Part shown: piece after piece, positions 1 through 5,823 of the stretch
Layout: the number at the start of each line of letters is the position of its first letter
Numbering within the stretch: position 1 is the stretch's first letter
DNA from: Acidobacteriota bacterium
GTDB taxonomy: Bacteria > Acidobacteriota > Terriglobia > Terriglobales > SCQP01
Direction of reading: 5' to 3'
Assembly (NCBI GenBank): GCA_021818645.1
Contig: JAKATS010000287.1
Coordinates: 1-7,144 of the forward strand
DNA: 7,144 bases
Notes under the pieces: generated by a model
What the model was told of the DNA's origin: nothing
Databases searched by the model: none
The model's input: only the letters and a program-made list of their open reading frames with translations
Position numbers and translations under genes: made by a program

Positions 1-345
1 CCTCGGTTCACCTGGGGCTCAGCGAACTCCAAAACAGGGAATGCCGCGCCGGTTGGCTACGGCTGAGCGCAGTCCAAGCTAAAGCAGGTTGTCCCAGCAC
101 TCGCAAGAGCGGTGGGACCTCCGGCGGCAAGGACCTCAAAAGCCCGGCTGGTCGAGGGCGGTTCCATTGCCTGGGATTCAGAAAAACCCCGGGAGCCAGA
201 AGCCTCCCGATTGGCAGCGAATAAATAATCCAAGCCGAGTCAAAGCCCAGCCGGCGCAAGCCGGCCTTGGTCAGGCAAAGCGAGGATCCGCGGTTAGCTG
301 CTGGTCGAGGATTGCGGGCACTCGGGGTTTTTCATTTAGACTCAA
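1..345 (+). other. Gene-free stretch with RNA-like hairpins, possible non-coding RNA
   Basis: I find no convincing protein here. The plus strand shows several stems typical of structured RNA. GTCCCA (91-96) pairs with TGGGAC (113-118), enclosing CTC-GCAA-GAG with a GNRA tetraloop at 103-106. CGGGAG (190-195) pairs with CTCCCG (204-209). GCCGGC-GCAA-GCCGGC (250-265) is a perfect 6-bp stem with a second GCAA loop, and it is enclosed by CCAAG (230-234) and CTTGG (266-270). An 11-base direct repeat, GCTGGTCGAGG, occurs at 147-157 and 300-310. A weak stem (305-309 with 321-325) followed by a T5 run (328-332) could end such a transcript. I looked for RNase P, tmRNA, SRP, 6S and cobalamin-riboswitch signatures and found none, so no family is named. 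The left edge may cut the element. The GNRA loops exist only on the plus strand, which sets the proposed orientation. Confidence 0.3.
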
Positions 346-380
346 CTGAAACGAATCTGCGGCGATACATCCGGATTACA

Positions 381-409
381 TTGCATATTTAGATCGAAGC
401 TGGATGCAA
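381..409. repeat. TTGCAT-N17-ATGCAA inverted repeat upstream of the AIM24-like gene
   Basis: Perfect 6-base arms at 381-386 and 404-409 are separated by 17 bases, about two helical turns centre to centre, in the 5' flank of the plus-strand gene starting at 463. This could be a regulator site, but a six-base palindrome can arise by chance. I see no confident -35/-10 pair in 346-462; TAATAA at 418-423 is the best -10-like string and has no good -35 partner. Confidence 0.2.
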
Positions 410-462
410 CGGCAAAGTAATAAAAGTGGCCCCGCCTCATTTCTTCTGCTTACACTGATGGA

Positions 463-1380
463 ATGATCTGTCCCGCGTGTCAATCTGACCAGGGCCCCGA
501 TGCCCGCTTCTGCTCCCGCTGCGGCACGGTGCTGTCGGCTGCTCCGGCTACTGTATCTGCCTCCCCGTCATCCGGCGCGAAAACCTCCGCCATCGCGGGC
601 CGTCTCGGCGCCGTGCCTTATTCCGTGGTCGGCTATGAAATGCAGGCCGCGCAATTGCAGTTAGGCGCGGGGCAGGCCGTTTTGGCTGAACCGGGAGCGC
701 TGCTCTATATGCGCGGCGACGTGCAGATGCAGACCGGCACCGGCGGCGGGCTGATGGCCGGGTTCAAGCGCGCCCTCGCCGGCGATTCGTTTTTTCTCAC
801 CCAATTCTCTTCCAGTTCCTCCGGCGAGTTGGCCTTTGCCGCGCCTTATCCCGGCACCATTCATCCCGTCGAGATCGGCTCAACCGACTGGTTATGCCAG
901 CGCCATTCCTTTCTCTGCTGCAGCCCGGATGTGAGCGTCACCATCGCCTTCACGCAAAAGCTGGGGTACGGCATGTTCAGCGGCGAAGGGTTCATTTTGC
1001 AGAAGCTCACCGGCCAGGGCTCGGCGCTGGTTCATGCGGGCGGGCATTTTATGCGGATGGAGTTGCAGGCGGGCGAGGAAATCCGCATTGATACCGGCAG
1101 CGTCGTCGCGTTCGACAGCCGCATCGCCTATCGCATCGAGTTCGTCAAGGGCTTTAAAAATGTGCTGTTTGGCGGCGAGGGCCTGTTTTTTATCGTCCTC
1201 ACCGGCCCGGGAACGGTCATCCTGCAAACCTTGTCTTTTGACCGTCTGGTGAGCCGCATCGCAGCTCAGGCCGGGAACCAATCCGGCCAGGCCGGCATGG
1301 AAGTGGCCGGGCTGGGTGCATTAGGCGGAATTCTGGGCGGGGTCCTGGGCGGCGGCGGTGGAAACAGCGGCAGCTTTTAA
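463..1380 (+). CDS. AIM24/TIGR00266-family protein with N-terminal zinc ribbon
   Basis: A 305-residue protein in three parts. Residues 3-20 form a zinc ribbon, C3-x2-C6-x10-C17-x2-C20. Residues 24-50 are an Ala/Ser/Pro linker. Residues ~52-262 resemble the AIM24 (TIGR00266) beta-rich fold, with GGGLMAGFKRALAGDSFFLT and the following PYPG segment as the recognisable core. The tail (283-305) is Gly-rich (GGILGGVLGGGGG) and probably disordered. There is no signal peptide or clear membrane helix, so a cytoplasmic location is likely. AIM24 is named after a yeast mitochondrial protein; the biochemical role of bacterial members is not established and I assign none. The start is ATG at 463, which keeps the first cysteine pair; the upstream bases show only a weak GATGGA-like ribosome site. 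The gene is convergent with pheT, 11 bases away, with no terminator visible between them. It is not part of the translation operon. Confidence 0.85.
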   Translation: MICPACQSDQGPDARFCSRCGTVLSAAPATVSASPSSGAKTSAIAGRLGAVPYSVVGYEMQAAQLQLGAGQAVLAEPGALLYMRGDVQMQTGTGGGLMAGFKRALAGDSFFLTQFSSSSSGELAFAAPYPGTIHPVEIGSTDWLCQRHSFLCCSPDVSVTIAFTQKLGYGMFSGEGFILQKLTGQGSALVHAGGHFMRMELQAGEEIRIDTGSVVAFDSRIAYRIEFVKGFKNVLFGGEGLFFIVLTGPGTVILQTLSFDRLVSRIAAQAGNQSGQAGMEVAGLGALGGILGGVLGGGGGNSGSF

Positions 1381-1391
1381 TTGATGGCGTA

Positions 1392-3473
1392 TTAACGCAG
1401 CTCTCCGCCCAATGCGGCCAAGGTCGCGCGGATGCGTTCCGCTCCGGCCTGCACTTCTTCATCCCGCAGGGTGCGGTCGGGCAGTTGCCACCAGGCCCGC
1501 AGCAGCAGGTTTTTCGCGCCGGCGGGTATCGGCTGGCCGCGGAAAATTTCCACCGGGCGCCACGCGCTTAACCCCGGCAGTTCCAGTTTTTCAATCGCCG
1601 CGGCAATGCGCTCCCACGTGACGGCTTCCGGAAAGACACAGGAAAAATCCCGGCTGGCGGCGGGAAAGCGCGAGGGCGGCGCAATCCCCCGCGCCGCCGG
1701 CCCTTGCGCCAGCAGCCATTCCAGATCCAAGTCGCAAACCCACGGCGCGGTGCGGAATTTCCAGCCTTGCGCCAGCCGGGGATGGATCTGGCCCAGCCCT
1801 CCCACCCAGCGGCCGTCGGCCCGGATTTCAGCGCTGCGGCCGGGGTGCCAGATGCTGCCCTGCGCCGGCTGGTATGTACGCCGGCCCAGGTGAAAGCCGG
1901 CCAGGATCAACTCTGCCGCCGCTTTCAGGTCGTAAAAATCAAGGGCTCGCCGCTCCCGCCAGGCGCCTTCGCCGCCCGCCGGGCCGTAGCCGCCAAACCC
2001 CAGCCGGCGGGTTTCGCGAATTTGCCTTCCCGGCTCATCGCCGGTTTCGCAGCGCTGATAAATTTTGCCGATTTCAAACAGGCGCGCCGCCTCCAGCCCG
2101 CGGTTCTGGTTGTGCAGCAGCAGCTCCAATAGCGCCGGCAGGCTCGAAACCCGCAGCCAGGCTTGTTCTTCGTTCAGCGGATTTGTGACCTCGACCGGCG
2201 TCAATTCCGCCGCGAATTCAGTGCAATGCTCCCGGCGGTCGAAGCTGAGCGACATGGCTTCGCTGTATCCGGCGCCCAGCAGCTTTTGCCGCACCATTTT
2301 TTCCCGCAACTGGCTGGGCGTGATTCGCACCGAACCGGAAAACGCGGGCAGCTGCGGGATGATGTGCTCATAGCCCCGGATTCGCGCCACTTCCTCGGCC
2401 AGATCCGCCTCGATGCGCACGTCCGGACGCCACGAAGGCACCCGCACCCGCCACACTCCGGCCGCGGCATTTTCCAGTTGAAAGCCCAGCCGGCGCAATA
2501 TCTGTTTCACCGTTTCGGTGGGGGGGGTATTGCCCAGCCATTGCTGCAGGAATTTTTGCCGCAGCTCGATTTCCGCCGCCTTCCACCGTCGCGGATGCAC
2601 ATCAATCAGGCCGGCCAGGACGCGGGCGCCTCGAGCCTGGGCGCGCGCCGCGATGCGGTCGGCGGCCAGCGGCGCCGCCTCGGAATCGGCGCCCCGTTCG
2701 AAACGATGGCTGGCGTCGGTGTGCAGGCCGTGCCGGCGGGCGCTGCGGCGAATTCCGGCAGGCTCAAACCAGGCGCTTTCGATCACCGCCCGCCGGGTTT
2801 TTCCGCTGATCGCAGTTTCCAGTCCGCCGATGATGCCGGCCAGCGCCACCGGGCGCTCGGCATCGGCAATCACCAGATCGCCTGGCTCGAGAATGCGTTC
2901 CACTTCGTCCAGGCACAGCAGTTTTTCGCCGCTGCGGGCATAGCGCACGCGCAGTTCCCCGCCCCGCAGTGTGTCGAGATCAAAGGCGTGCGTCGGCTGG
3001 CCGGTTTCAAACAGCGTGTAGTTGGTCAGATCGGCCAGATGATGAATGGGCCGGGCGCCCATCTGCGCCAGGCGGTGCTGGATCAGCTCCGGTGAGTCGC
3101 CGGCCTTGAGCTCATCCAGAACCCGGGCGCAGTAGCGGGCGCAGGCCTCGGGCGCATCAATATGAACCTGCAGCGCCGCGGCCGCTGGTGCGGAAATTTC
3201 CAGTCGCTTGAGGTCGGGCTCGCCCGCGCTGGCGGGATGATGAGTTAAGGGCGCCAGCGCCTGTTCAAACAGCGCCGCAATTTCCCGGGCCACACCATAA
3301 TGGCCCAGGCAATCGGGGCGGTTGCTGGTAATCTCCAGGTCGAGCACGGCCTCCTGGCCCTGGCCTTCAAGCGCCGCTACGGCAAGTCCGGCCATGGTCA
3401 GCTGTTCGGCCAATTCTTTTTCATTTACCGGCCAGTTCACGAATTCCCGCAGCCAGGCTAAGGCAATGCGCAT
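1392..3473 (-). CDS. pheT: Phenylalanine-tRNA ligase beta subunit, short form without the inserted tRNA-binding domain
   Basis: Beta chain of the (alpha-beta)2 cytoplasmic enzyme that charges tRNA-Phe with phenylalanine; this chain edits misacylated tRNA and holds structural domains. In its 693 residues the N-terminal module runs straight into NRPDCLGHYGVARE (51-64). The B3/B4 editing domain is ~108-286 (TGQPTHAFDLDTL near 157-169, GIIGG 213-217). B5 is ~296-376 (VPSWRPDVRIEADLAEEVAR). A degenerate synthetase-like core follows, and a ferredoxin-fold anticodon-binding domain occupies ~599-693 (RFPAASRDF, PDRTLRDEEV). Most bacterial PheT are about 800 residues and carry an EMAPII-like OB domain after residue ~40; here nothing separates GQGQEAVLDLEITSNRPD, so that domain is absent. 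The gene starts three bases after the pheS stop, with GGAGG about ten bases upstream of ATG. An 8-base C run on the coding strand (2520-2527) leaves the frame intact. Confidence 0.96.
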   Translation of the reverse strand: MRIALAWLREFVNWPVNEKELAEQLTMAGLAVAALEGQGQEAVLDLEITSNRPDCLGHYGVAREIAALFEQALAPLTHHPASAGEPDLKRLEISAPAAAALQVHIDAPEACARYCARVLDELKAGDSPELIQHRLAQMGARPIHHLADLTNYTLFETGQPTHAFDLDTLRGGELRVRYARSGEKLLCLDEVERILEPGDLVIADAERPVALAGIIGGLETAISGKTRRAVIESAWFEPAGIRRSARRHGLHTDASHRFERGADSEAAPLAADRIAARAQARGARVLAGLIDVHPRRWKAAEIELRQKFLQQWLGNTPPTETVKQILRRLGFQLENAAAGVWRVRVPSWRPDVRIEADLAEEVARIRGYEHIIPQLPAFSGSVRITPSQLREKMVRQKLLGAGYSEAMSLSFDRREHCTEFAAELTPVEVTNPLNEEQAWLRVSSLPALLELLLHNQNRGLEAARLFEIGKIYQRCETGDEPGRQIRETRRLGFGGYGPAGGEGAWRERRALDFYDLKAAAELILAGFHLGRRTYQPAQGSIWHPGRSAEIRADGRWVGGLGQIHPRLAQGWKFRTAPWVCDLDLEWLLAQGPAARGIAPPSRFPAASRDFSCVFPEAVTWERIAAAIEKLELPGLSAWRPVEIFRGQPIPAGAKNLLLRAWWQLPDRTLRDEEVQAGAERIRATLAALGGELR

Positions 3474-3476
3474 GGC

Positions 3477-4628
3477 TCAGCCCTCCTCCGCGGTTTCCGC
3501 AAATTGCTCGAGGAAGCGCAGATCGCCGGAGTAGAAGCGCTGGATATCATCGAGCCCATATAAGATCATGGCCATGCGTTCCACCCCCATGCCGAAGGCG
3601 AAACCGCGCCATGTGCCGGGTTTATAAACCGGATTTTTCCCCGCCACCGCCCGGAACACCTCCGGGTGCACCATGCCGCAGCCCAGCACTTCAATCCAGC
3701 CCGTATTTTTGCAGGTGCGGCAGCCTCCGCCCGCACAGGCAAAACAAGATGCGTCCATCTCCGCGCTCGGCTCGGTAAAGGGAAAATACGAGGCACGAAA
3801 CCGGGTGCGGGTCGCGGCGCCAAACAGGGCGCGGGCAAAGTATTCCAGCGTGCCTTTTAAATCGGCAAAGGAAAGGTTTTCATCCACCGCCAGGCCTTCC
3901 ACCTGGTGAAACATGGGAGAATGCGTGGCGTCGGGCGCATCCCGCCGGTAAACCCGTCCCGGCACCACCACCCGCAGCGGCGGCGCTTGCTCCTCCATTA
4001 CCCGGATCTGCCCTGGCGAGGTGTGGGTGCGCAGTAATTGTCCGGGCAGGCCGGGTCCCAGATACAGTGTGTCCTGGTCATCCCGCGCGGGATGGGATTC
4101 GGGTATATTGAGCGCGTCAAAGTTATACCACGCGCTCTCCATTTCCGGCCCTTCCGCCCGTGAATAGCCCAGGCCGTGAAAGATTCCCAGGATCCGCTCG
4201 GTGATCTGGGTCAGGGGATGGCTGGCGCCGCGCAAAGCGCGGGCCGGCAAGGTTACATCCAGGGTTTCGGACGCCATTTGCGCCTGCAGCCGCGCGGCTT
4301 CCAGCACCGCCTCTATCCGCGCCAGCGCCGCTTCCGCTTCTCCCCGAAAATGGTTGAGCTGCTGCCCGATGAACTTCTTGGTCTCTCCAGGCGCGGGTTT
4401 CAGCCACTGCTCGTTCAGTTGCGCCAGCAGGCCTTGTTTACGCCCCAGCCACCGGTCGCGAAAGGCCTGCAGCTCGGCGGCGTTGCCGGCCTGCGCGATT
4501 TTTTCCATGCTTTCCGCCTCCCGCAGAAACTGCCCGCGGTAGGTGGCCAGCTGCGCTTCTATCCCCTCCGGGCTGGCCGGCAGGGAGACGATCTGCGGGT
4601 GATCCGGCATCAGTACATTATTGAGCAT
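3477..4628 (-). CDS. pheS: Phenylalanine-tRNA ligase alpha subunit
   Basis: Catalytic chain of phenylalanyl-tRNA synthetase (class II), which activates Phe with ATP and transfers it to tRNA-Phe. It has 383 residues, slightly above the usual ~340. An N-terminal coiled-coil arm (~20-118) precedes motif 1 (~137-165), HTSPGQIRVM (202-211), motif 2 (GRVYRRDAPDATHSPMF, 224-240) and motif 3 (GFAFGMGVERMAMILYG, 342-358). C295-x2-C298-x4-C303-x2-C306 is a zinc-ribbon-like insert known in many bacterial PheS, just before TGWIEVLGCGMVHPEVF. Two starts are possible: ATG at 4628 and ATG at 4610 (residue 7). Neither has a Shine-Dalgarno; the bases before 4628 form one arm of a hairpin. The longer form is listed, with uncertainty about the first six residues. 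rplT lies 150 bases upstream and pheT 3 bases downstream. Confidence 0.96.
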   Translation of the reverse strand: MLNNVLMPDHPQIVSLPASPEGIEAQLATYRGQFLREAESMEKIAQAGNAAELQAFRDRWLGRKQGLLAQLNEQWLKPAPGETKKFIGQQLNHFRGEAEAALARIEAVLEAARLQAQMASETLDVTLPARALRGASHPLTQITERILGIFHGLGYSRAEGPEMESAWYNFDALNIPESHPARDDQDTLYLGPGLPGQLLRTHTSPGQIRVMEEQAPPLRVVVPGRVYRRDAPDATHSPMFHQVEGLAVDENLSFADLKGTLEYFARALFGAATRTRFRASYFPFTEPSAEMDASCFACAGGGCRTCKNTGWIEVLGCGMVHPEVFRAVAGKNPVYKPGTWRGFAFGMGVERMAMILYGLDDIQRFYSGDLRFLEQFAETAEEG

Positions 4629-4629
4629 G

Positions 4630-4654
4630 ACGGGTAATGCATGACAAAACCCGT
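4630..4654 (-). promoter_or_regulatory. Hairpin abutting the pheS start codon
   Basis: On the minus strand ACGGGT (4654-4649) pairs with ACCCGT (4635-4630), with a 13-base loop. The 3' arm ends one base before the pheS ATG at 4628, in the place where a ribosome-binding site would be. In mRNA this stem would hinder initiation at 4628, so it is a plausible translational control point, or an argument for initiation at 4610. It is seen in the sequence only; no function is shown. Confidence 0.4.
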
Positions 4655-4657
4655 GGC

Positions 4658-4696
4658 ACTGGTTGCATAAGCTGATCCCGGATTTATGTAACCAGT
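4658..4696 (-). promoter_or_regulatory. 13-bp hairpin in the rplT-pheS gap
   Basis: On the plus strand ACTGGTTGCATAA (4658-4670) and TTATGTAACCAGT (4684-4696) are complementary at 12 of 13 positions, with a 13-base loop (4671-4683). The odd pair is G-T on the plus strand, so it is a wobble in plus RNA and an A-C mismatch in minus RNA. It is the middle of three consecutive hairpins between rplT and pheS. No U-tract follows, so it does not look like an intrinsic terminator. Confidence 0.5.
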
Positions 4697-4701
4697 TCTG
4701 G

Positions 4702-4745
4702 ACGAATGCCCCGTCACGCCGTGAGCGGCGCGATGGGGCATTCGT
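4702..4745 (-). promoter_or_regulatory. Long, nearly perfect hairpin downstream of rplT
   Basis: ACGAATGCCCC (4702-4712) and GGGGCATTCGT (4735-4745) are an 11-bp perfect inverted repeat. Seven of the next nine positions also pair (4713-4721 with 4726-4734), leaving the tetraloop TGAG (4722-4725). That makes a ~20-bp stem beginning 33 bases after the rplT stop codon. No T-run follows on either strand, so a classical terminator is unlikely. An attenuator, an mRNA processing or stability element, or a factor-dependent pause site are all possible. Confidence 0.6.
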
Positions 4746-4778
4746 GGAAATTAAAGTAGCTGCGGCGGTCCGGAATCT

Positions 4779-5150
4779 TCAGGCTGCGGGCGTGCGCGCC
4801 AGTGCAGCACGGGCCTGGCTGGCTAGGGCCGCAAATCCCGATGCGTCCTGGACGGCGATATCGGCCAGAATTTTGCGGTCCAGTTCCACCCCGGCCAGCT
4901 TGAGTCCATGCATGAACTGCCCGTAGGTAAGCTGGTGGGCGCGCGCTCCGGCATTGATGCGGGCAATCCACAGAGAGCGGAACTGGCGCTTGCGCTCCTT
5001 GCGCCCGCGGTAGGCGAACTTCAAGGCGCGCTCGCTGGCCTCTTTGGCCGACCGGTAGAGCTTGCTCTTGGTGAGGAAAAAGCCGGAGGTAAGATCTAAA
5101 TACTTTTTGCGGCGCTGCCGGCGATGGCTGCCGCGTTTGACTCGAGGCAT
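4779..5150 (-). CDS. rplT: Large ribosomal subunit protein bL20
   Basis: Binds 23S rRNA early in assembly of the 50S subunit; in several bacteria it also represses its own operon by binding an mRNA mimic of that site. The 123 residues start with the canonical MPRVKRGS. A basic extended N-terminal tail (~1-60) contains [16 protein letters not shown]. The globular RNA-binding domain contains [11 protein letters not shown] and [19 protein letters not shown]. The length is close to the usual 115-120; the extra C-terminal residues are Ala-rich. The start is ATG at 5150 with GGGAG about seven bases upstream. The expected upstream neighbour, rpmI, is displaced by about 1.3 kb because a toxin-antitoxin pair lies between them. 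rplT has its own promoter-like sequence and a heavily folded leader. Confidence 0.97.
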   Translation of the reverse strand: MPRVKRGSHRRQRRKKYLDLTSGFFLTKSKLYRSAKEASERALKFAYRGRKERKRQFRSLWIARINAGARAHQLTYGQFMHGLKLAGVELDRKILADIAVQDASGFAALASQARAALARTPAA

Positions 5151-5163
5151 CGTTTTCTCCCGT

Positions 5164-5177
5164 CCGCTGGTGAGCGG
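5164..5177 (-). promoter_or_regulatory. Small hairpin just upstream of the rplT ribosome-binding site
   Basis: On the minus strand CCGCT-CACC-AGCGG (5177-5164) forms a 5-bp stem with a 4-base loop. It is followed directly by ACGGGAGAAAACG and the rplT ATG. It leaves the Shine-Dalgarno exposed, or can position it, depending on the upstream folds. Confidence 0.35.
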
Positions 5178-5187
5178 CGTTATCCAT

Positions 5188-5214
5188 TGCCCGGCCGGGC
5201 ACGATTAAGCCCGG
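5188..5214 (-). promoter_or_regulatory. Competing GC-rich stems in the rplT leader
   Basis: TGCCCGGCCGGGCA (5188-5201) is a 14-base perfect palindrome. Its half CCGGGC (5195-5200) can alternatively pair with GCCCGG (5209-5214) across an 8-base loop. The second fold is sterically possible as a hairpin, whereas the palindrome alone leaves no loop. This could be a protein site in DNA or a switchable stem in RNA. Confidence 0.35.
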
Positions 5215-5224
5215 ACTCAGGTCT

Positions 5225-5247
5225 CGCCGGCAATGCAACCGCCGGCG
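5225..5247 (-). promoter_or_regulatory. 7-bp hairpin in the rplT leader sharing an arm with the long repeat
   Basis: CGCCGGC (5225-5231) and GCCGGCG (5241-5247) are perfectly complementary across a 9-base loop. Bases 5225-5231 also belong to the 16-base repeat arm at 5223-5238, so this stem and the long-range stem exclude each other. Confidence 0.45.
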
Positions 5248-5255
5248 TGAGCTCT

Positions 5256-5276
5256 CCCTGGCCTGCATGGCCAGGG
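5256..5276 (-). promoter_or_regulatory. 8-bp perfect hairpin in the rplT leader
   Basis: CCCTGGCC (5256-5263) and GGCCAGGG (5269-5276) are perfectly complementary with a 5-base loop. No T-run follows on either strand, so it is not a standard intrinsic terminator. It lies about 25-45 bases after the presumed start of the rplT transcript. It could be part of an L20-responsive leader, but I cannot recognise an rRNA mimic by eye. Confidence 0.45.
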
Positions 5277-5308
5277 GCCCGGATACCAGTTTTCCTGGCA
5301 CCTTTAAC

Positions 5309-5314
5309 ATTATA
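5309..5314 (-). promoter_or_regulatory. Consensus -10 box, probable promoter of rplT-pheS-pheT
   Basis: A perfect TATAAT reads on the minus strand at 5314-5309 in an AT-rich island (5300-5340) surrounded by GC-rich sequence. The -35 region at normal spacing is poor (CAAAAT). A TTGACT lies farther upstream (5357-5352) but is too distant for this box. The transcript would start near 5302, giving a leader of about 150 bases before rplT. Confidence 0.45.
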
Positions 5315-5382
5315 TATTATTGAAACGATTAATTTTGCATTGCCGGCGAGTCAAAAATAGCATCGAAACTCCTGACCGCCAT

Positions 5383-5823
5383 TTAGATTTTAATCCGCGG
5401 ATCGAATGGATAATGAATCGCTTCAGTAATTTCAAATTCCGCTGCCTGCCGGTGTGATGAATTGAAAAGATAATTGTTTGTCTCCGGAACGATTACGCTT
5501 GGCGCCTGCAGAATAATGCTTTCGTTTTTTTGGAGCCATGCGGTGCCCAGACCGCGTGTTATATGCAAATGAGCTTTCCAATCTTCGGGTAATGCTTGCA
5601 CATGAATGAATGGTATAGCGCAGTCGGGTCCTTCAATTTTTAATAATGTGTATTCGGAAGGTGTATCGTTGGCGCTTGTGTGTACGCAGGCTTCAAGCAA
5701 TGCGGCGGCGGGAGATTCAGCTAAATATGCGATTCGATAACCAGCGTAATGCCAGCGCCCTGCGGCTTTGAGGCCGCCGATTCCGCTCAGATCGCGGTGA
5801 CGGCTGATCCTCCATAAAATCAT
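5383..5823 (-). CDS. RES-domain toxin (type II toxin-antitoxin)
   Basis: A 146-residue RES-domain protein. Characterised members (such as MbcT) break down NAD+ in the cytoplasm, stopping growth until the Xre-family antitoxin neutralises them. The family pattern is clear: WRI at 4-6, GRW at 22-24, AYLAES at 32-37, LLEACVH at 42-48, LGTAWL at 92-97, APSVIVPETNNYLFNSSH at 107-124 and a final FDPRI. Candidates for the Arg, Glu and Ser that give the family its name are R5 or R23, E44 and S109; all are present, so the toxin looks intact. A small variation is NSSH where NPxH is usual. Its ATG overlaps the antitoxin stop by one base (TGATG), implying coupled translation. It has lower GC than its neighbours (42-57% in the 60-base lines counted by hand), which suggests transfer. 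Confidence 0.92.
   Translation of the reverse strand: MILWRISRHRDLSGIGGLKAAGRWHYAGYRIAYLAESPAAALLEACVHTSANDTPSEYTLLKIEGPDCAIPFIHVQALPEDWKAHLHITRGLGTAWLQKNESIILQAPSVIVPETNNYLFNSSHRQAAEFEITEAIHYPFDPRIKI

Larger units (their letters stand above)
5223..5350. repeat. 16-base perfect inverted repeat flanking the rplT promoter
   Basis: CTCGCCGGCAATGCAA lies at 5223-5238 on the plus strand, and its exact reverse complement lies at 5335-5350. Identity resumes one base further out (5221 with 5352). The arms bracket 96 bases that include the TATAAT box at 5309-5314. In RNA read from upstream of 5350 the two arms can pair. A transcript begun at the local promoter (near 5302) lacks the upstream arm, and the other arm is then free to form the local hairpin at 5225-5247. 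Alternatives are paired binding sites, termini of a tiny mobile repeat, or recombination sites. I see no target duplication next to the arms. Confidence 0.7.

Noticed and set aside
1..345. RNase P RNA, tmRNA, SRP RNA, 6S RNA or a cobalamin riboswitch.
   Set aside because: The family signatures I know (such as GAGGAAAGTCC, CCCCGCAACTG, or the SRP GGAAGGAAGCAGC) are absent. One stretch near 193-208 vaguely resembles a B12 box, but without the rest of the aptamer.
8..349. Two opposing open frames, 8-259 (-, 83 codons) and 89-349 (+, 86 codons).
   Set aside because: Their translations show no recognisable motif, they overlap each other on opposite strands, have no clear ribosome sites, and cross the RNA-like hairpins. 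They look like chance frames in GC-rich DNA.
1381..1398. GCGT-ATTA-ACGC (1387-1398) as a bidirectional terminator between the convergent AIM24-like gene and pheT.
   Set aside because: The stem is only 4 bp and there is no T-run on either side; the 11-base gap leaves no room for a real terminator.
2163..3095. A 310-codon plus-strand frame antisense to pheT.
   Set aside because: pheT is unmistakable on the other strand. Long antisense frames are expected in high-GC genes with strong third-position bias, and the translation is low in complexity with no motif.
4702..4745. The long hairpin as an intrinsic terminator of rplT.
   Set aside because: No T-run follows on the minus strand (bases after the stem are CCAGAACTGG) or on the plus strand, and pheS continues the operon.
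4663..4926. A plus-strand frame of 87 codons across the rplT 3' end and the pheS leader.
   Set aside because: It is antisense to rplT and to the inverted repeats, has no ribosome site and no recognisable protein.
5221..5352. A complete miniature insertion element defined by the 16-base inverted repeat.
   Set aside because: No flanking target duplication is visible and no other copy was found in this window. It stays an alternative rather than a call.
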